Assembly: GCF_011752995.1 (NCBI RefSeq) | Contig: NZ_VWWL01000021.1 | Span: 62,001 to 126,000, forward strand | Direction: 5' to 3' | Length of the DNA stretch: 64,000 bases | Source: Burkholderia sp. Ax-1724 | Lineage (GTDB): Bacteria > Pseudomonadota > Gammaproteobacteria > Burkholderiales > Burkholderiaceae | Shown here: positions 60,677 through 64,000 of the stretch, one piece after another | How positions within the stretch are numbered: the first letter of the stretch is position 1 | Layout: each line of letters begins with the position of its first letter | The notes under the pieces: generated by a model | Databases searched by the model: none | The model's input: the letters and a program-made list of their open reading frames with translations, nothing else | Told to the model about the DNA's origin: nothing | Made by a program: the position numbers and the translations under genes

Positions 60677-61342
60677 TCAAGTCGTGCCGCAATCGGTCCG
60701 AACGGACGGGACAACCTCCGGCACCGCGGAGGCCAAACCGTCACGGATCGCATAGGCCGTCAGTTCGGCCACGTTGTGCAACGCCAGCTTCGACATCAGG
60801 TTCTGCCGATGTTTTCTCACGGTGAGTACGCTCAACGTCAGCTTTCTCGCGATGTCCTGGCTGGAGTATCCGTTTGCGATCAGGACGAGAATCTCCTTCT
60901 CGCGAGATGTCATCGATTGCCCAGCGCCGTGGTCAGTGCTTTCCAGCGCGTGGGCGAGTACCTTGCTCACGTAGCGGGTGCCGGAGAAGACGAGGGAAAT
61001 GGCCTGCAGCAGTTCGCTGCTGTCCTCGTGTTTGAGCACGTATCCGTCCACCCCGGCAGCCAGCGCGGATCGCACCGCGGACGCATTCTGGTTGCCCGTA
61101 ACGACCAGGATTCCGGTTCCCGGCGATTCGGTCTTGATTTGCTGGGCCAGATCGAGGCCGCGGCAACCGGGTAAATCCAGATCGAGCAGCAACAAATCCG
61201 CTCGCGTCTCGCGTACGAGTCGACTCACGGCCGCCCCGTCTCCCGTTTCGCCCACAACGCGCCAGTTGGGTTGGGTCATCAACAGCAATTTCATCCCGTC
61301 GCGGATCATGGCGTGATCTTCAGCCAGTACGATATTTTTCAT
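60677..61342 (-). CDS. NarL/LuxR-type response regulator
   Basis: This 221-residue protein has an N-terminal receiver with acidic Glu8-Asp9 (LAEDHAMIRDG), phospho-acceptor Asp54 in LLDLDLPG and Lys in GYVLKHED, and a C-terminal LuxR HTH (MTSREKEILVLIANGYSSQDIARKL, residues ~145-205). It is divergent from a hybrid histidine kinase with 81 bases between the starts, so the two are a likely cognate pair; its regulon is unknown. Confidence 0.88.
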   Translation of the reverse strand: MKNIVLAEDHAMIRDGMKLLLMTQPNWRVVGETGDGAAVSRLVRETRADLLLLDLDLPGCRGLDLAQQIKTESPGTGILVVTGNQNASAVRSALAAGVDGYVLKHEDSSELLQAISLVFSGTRYVSKVLAHALESTDHGAGQSMTSREKEILVLIANGYSSQDIARKLTLSVLTVRKHRQNLMSKLALHNVAELTAYAIRDGLASAVPEVVPSVRTDCGTT

Positions 61343-61423
61343 TTTTCTTTCGCTGTTTTTCGAGCCGACTGACAGCCCGCGTTCTTACGACAATGCCGGA
61401 CGAGTGTCCGATACACTGCCCCT

Positions 61424-63256
61424 ATGGCCGACGGTATTTTACGAAAAGCCCGATTCCACACAAGTTCAGATAAAAACATCTTCAAGATGGCGAGAAGAAA
61501 GATACCTCAAGAACATAGTGCCGACGTGCGACTGGAACTGATCAATACGTTGTATCGCCAGTCGCCGCCGATTCTCTTCGGCAATCTCGCGGTGGTCAGC
61601 CTGACGATCTTCCTGCTGTGGCACGAGGTTCCTCGGCACGATCTGCTTGCCTGGGCTGCCGCGATCTACGTGTTGACGAGCATTCGTTTCGTGATGATAT
61701 GGCGAGATCGCCGGACCGCCAGGCACCCGGTAGAAACAGCGAACAGCCGCGCGATGCGCTACACCTTCTTCGCCGCCCTGTCCGGCTGTCTGTGGGGTTC
61801 CATGGGCGTTCTGTTCTTCGCCCCGGACAACACCATCGTGACAGTACTGACCTGCATCGTGCTGGCAGGCATGACCGGCGGTTCGGTTGCCTCACTGTCC
61901 TCCTGGTGGCCGACCTACGTCACGTTTGCACTGCTGACTGTCCTGCCGTTTGCCATTCGCTCGTTTGCGTACGGCAACGCGCTGTTCTCGGTGCTGGGAT
62001 TCCTTTCGCTGTTTCTGCTGGGGGTGAATCTCGCCTTCAGCCGAACGCTGCAGCACACCGTGCGGGACACCGTCTGCTTGCGCTTCGAAAATATCGGCCT
62101 GATCCGGCAGTTGACCGAGGAAAAGGAGCGGGCCGAATTCGCCAATCGAAGCAAATCGCAATTCCTCGCTGCCGCCAGCCATGACCTGCGCCAGCCGACC
62201 CATGCGCTGGGTCTCTACATCGCGACGCTGCGCGCGATGGCCGAGGCTCCGGCCGTCGAGCGCGAAGCGCTCAACGACATTGCCGAACGGCTTCGGACCG
62301 CGCTGAAAGGCATGTCTCAATTGCTGAACGTATTGCTGGATATTTCGCGGCTCGACGCCGGCGTCGTCGAAGTCGAACCGCGCCGCTTCGAGTTGCAGCA
62401 TGAACTGGACGCGCTGGAGAACCAGTTTTTGCAGGCGGTGACGGCCAAAGGCCTGACGCTCAGAATCAGGCCGACTTCGATCTGGCTGGAAACGGATGCC
62501 GTCCTGCTGCGCAACATGCTCTCGAACCTGTTGTCCAATGCCGTGCGCTACACCCGCCGCGGAGGCATTCTGGTTGCCAGCCGGCATCGCGGCGACCATG
62601 TGGAGATCCAGGTATTCGACACCGGCATCGGCATCGAGCCCGATCAGCTATCGAACATCTTCCGCGAGTTCTATCAGGTCGATAATGCGGCACGCGACCG
62701 GGAACAAGGGCTGGGCCTCGGCCTCGCCATCGTGCAGCGTACGGCGGCACTGCTGGGAGCCCGTGTCCATGTTCGTTCCGTGCCGGGGCGCGGCTCGCGA
62801 TTCTCCGTGCGGCTGCGGTCGATGCCGCATGCCATGACGCCCGGCGCCAGGGGAGAGGGACGGCTCGGCCTGCCGGCCCGGGAGCGCCGGCAGAAGACGA
62901 TTCTGGTCGTCGACGACGACCGCGATGTGCTGTCCAGCATGGAGAGCCTGCTGCGGGCGTGGGGACACACGGCGATCACCGCACAATCGCTGGAACACGC
63001 GGTCGCGGCGGCAAAGTCGCATCGCGACGCGCTGGAAATGCTCGTGACCGACTTCAGGTTGACGAGGCACGTCAGCGGCACCGATATTATCCATGCCGTA
63101 TTCGATTCCATCGATCGCACAATACCGGCAATCATCATTACCGGGGATACCTCGACAGACGGCATCAATGCCACGTCGTCGAGCGGCTTTCGCGTCATGC
63201 ACAAACCGCTCGATCCGCAGGAACTCCGTGCGTTGATCGACGCGCCGCCCGGCTGA
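61424..63256 (+). CDS. Hybrid sensor histidine kinase
   Basis: This 610-residue protein has about six N-terminal transmembrane helices (residues ~48-215), a DHp domain with His253 in AAASHDLRQPTHALG, a HATPase domain with NLLSNAVRYTRRGG, DTGIGI and EQGLGLGLAI, and a C-terminal receiver with Asp543 in LVTDFRL. There is no recognisable periplasmic ligand domain, so it may sense membrane state or a lipophilic signal, as in other kinases of this MASE/7TM-like layout. ATG 61424 is used; ATG 61487 is an alternative. It is likely partnered with the divergent NarL-type regulator. Confidence 0.88.
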   Translation: MADGILRKARFHTSSDKNIFKMARRKIPQEHSADVRLELINTLYRQSPPILFGNLAVVSLTIFLLWHEVPRHDLLAWAAAIYVLTSIRFVMIWRDRRTARHPVETANSRAMRYTFFAALSGCLWGSMGVLFFAPDNTIVTVLTCIVLAGMTGGSVASLSSWWPTYVTFALLTVLPFAIRSFAYGNALFSVLGFLSLFLLGVNLAFSRTLQHTVRDTVCLRFENIGLIRQLTEEKERAEFANRSKSQFLAAASHDLRQPTHALGLYIATLRAMAEAPAVEREALNDIAERLRTALKGMSQLLNVLLDISRLDAGVVEVEPRRFELQHELDALENQFLQAVTAKGLTLRIRPTSIWLETDAVLLRNMLSNLLSNAVRYTRRGGILVASRHRGDHVEIQVFDTGIGIEPDQLSNIFREFYQVDNAARDREQGLGLGLAIVQRTAALLGARVHVRSVPGRGSRFSVRLRSMPHAMTPGARGEGRLGLPARERRQKTILVVDDDRDVLSSMESLLRAWGHTAITAQSLEHAVAAAKSHRDALEMLVTDFRLTRHVSGTDIIHAVFDSIDRTIPAIIITGDTSTDGINATSSSGFRVMHKPLDPQELRALIDAPPG

Positions 63257-63321
63257 GCGCGTCTCGCCATCTCACCATCCCGCGGCCTCATGCGAGGCGC
63301 CGCACCACGCCGACAGCTTTG

Positions 63322-63355
63322 CCGGGTAAATACTGCATATGCAGTATTTACTCGG
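63322..63355. repeat. 34-bp near-perfect palindrome
   Basis: The centre is a 26-bp perfect palindrome (63326-63351; half GTAAATACTGCAT), extended to 17-bp arms with one mismatch. It lies 66 bases after the hybrid kinase stop and 144 bases before the next gene. It could be an operator for a dimeric regulator or, as RNA, a terminator stem. Confidence 0.6.
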
Positions 63356-63494
63356 AACCCGCCCGTCCGGTACCGTTCTACCCATTGAGAAACAGAACAA
63401 GCGCGAGAGACCTCGGGGAAAGCGGGGAAGACCGAAAACAACACGGCAAACGGCCCATTGAAGGCCGGGCAGTTTCGTATGGATCGGGGAAATA

Positions 63495-63731
63495 ATGAAT
63501 TGCCAGCAGATCGAACAGGACATTCGACATCTCGAACACGTCATTGTTCGACTGTCGGTTTTGGACTCTATTCCGCTTTCGCTTTCATATTGGCGTAATC
63601 GTGTCGAGGCGATGCAAACCGTAGAACTCATCCCCGCACAGACCTTACGGGTGAAGCGGATCCGCGCGGCGATAGGCGAAATCGACGAACGTATCGGCAC
63701 CGCCAGCTCCGAACTGTGTAGCAACGGGTAA
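63495..63731 (+). CDS. Small hypothetical protein, 78 residues
   Basis: It has a GGGGAAAT ribosome site before ATG 63495 and a charged, largely helical sequence (QQIEQDIRHLEHVIVRLS; RVKRIRAAIGEIDERI), suggesting a short coiled coil. No family was recognised. The remaining 269 bases to the window end hold nothing that could be supported. Confidence 0.55.
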   Translation: MNCQQIEQDIRHLEHVIVRLSVLDSIPLSLSYWRNRVEAMQTVELIPAQTLRVKRIRAAIGEIDERIGTASSELCSNG

Positions 63732-64000
63732 GCGCACGACACGATCCTCAGCGAATCGAACCACGATATTCCGCCGACGTCGGGCACGGGGCCTCCCAAG
63801 TCATTGCCGATTACCCGACAGGGCGCACCTCGCCCGTCGTAGTCAGTAGCCAGAAAAGAACACCGAGGAAAGGCATTGACGTTGTCGTGTCCTGTCGGCA
63901 ACAGATCGACACGTATGTTCGCCTGTCAACCCAACCGCATGCATGCCGAATGGCATGACACGTCCTGCCCGGCACGTGAGCTGCCAAAGGAAACGAAATT

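Noticed and set aside
63322..63355. LexA (SOS) box reading of the palindrome
   Set aside because: The core is CTG-N6-CAG; LexA boxes of this type use CTG-N10-CAG, and no SOS gene follows.
63272..63901. 209-codon minus-strand frame near the right end
   Set aside because: Ser/Cys/Arg-rich translation without start signals, antisense to a small plus-strand gene with a ribosome site.
1..64000. tRNA, rRNA, CRISPR arrays, insertion sequences or phage genes
   Set aside because: None was recognised by reading; no transposase, integrase or regularly spaced repeats were found among the translated frames.

Overview
The window is a GC-rich, gene-dense stretch from a Gram-negative betaproteobacterium, most likely Burkholderiaceae (Burkholderia, Paraburkholderia, Caballeronia or a relative). 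The evidence is the porin types, the many LysR/IclR/TetR-controlled catabolic islands, the MHS-family transporters, a phcBSRQ-like cluster and the codon bias. No rRNA, tRNA, CRISPR array, transposase or integrase was seen. It reads like an accessory catabolic region of a secondary replicon or a variable chromosomal segment (inference).

Layout. 1-839: end of an Nramp metal transporter. 919-5369: IclR regulator and an FAH-fold hydrolase / flavin monooxygenase / extradiol dioxygenase operon for an aromatic acid. 5678-7897: TonB-dependent receptor. 9000-10661: large secreted propeller-like protein closed by an 18-bp perfect hairpin. 11139-11480: small Cys-rich protein. 11654-14361: IclR, MHS transporter and an unusual dehydroquinase-like enzyme. 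14367-15059: NnrU-like membrane protein. 15426-20230: PcpA/LinE-type hydroquinone dioxygenase, LysR, maleylacetate-reductase-like Fe-ADH and amidase. 20456-24682: small membrane and secreted proteins, then a GbsR/MarR regulator with three matching palindromes and a membrane/SDR operon. 25445-29797: phcB-phcS-phcR-phcQ-like signalling cluster. 29978-32670: LysR, nitrilase, IclR. 32971-39973: MHS transporter, ketopantoate-reductase-like protein, SDR, imidase/deacetylase-like hydrolase, gamma-glutamyltransferase-like Ntn hydrolase and a porin. 40574-46336: tandem-TetR regulator, metallophosphoesterase, MFS transporter, OprB-like porin. 46527-48521: epoxide hydrolase and TetR. 48651-49478: secreted hydrolase. 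49487-59504: a complete lower 2-aminophenol meta-cleavage pathway with MarR and LysR regulators. 59538-63256: HD protein, remnants of two regulators, a NarL-type response regulator and a hybrid kinase. 63495-63731: small hypothetical gene.

How it works together. The best-defined pathway is 2-aminophenol 1,6-dioxygenase (two subunits), semialdehyde dehydrogenase, 2-aminomuconate deaminase, a tautomerase-family protein, 4-oxalocrotonate decarboxylase, 2-oxopent-4-enoate hydratase, aldolase and acylating acetaldehyde dehydrogenase. Together these would take a 2-aminophenol-type ring to pyruvate and acetyl-CoA. The hydroquinone module (dioxygenase plus maleylacetate reductase) would feed 3-oxoadipate. 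The phc-like cluster implies a fatty-acid-methyl-ester-type quorum signal, but no phcA-like regulator is in view. Several catabolic islands sit next to a regulator with a recognisable palindromic operator, and those operators are listed individually.
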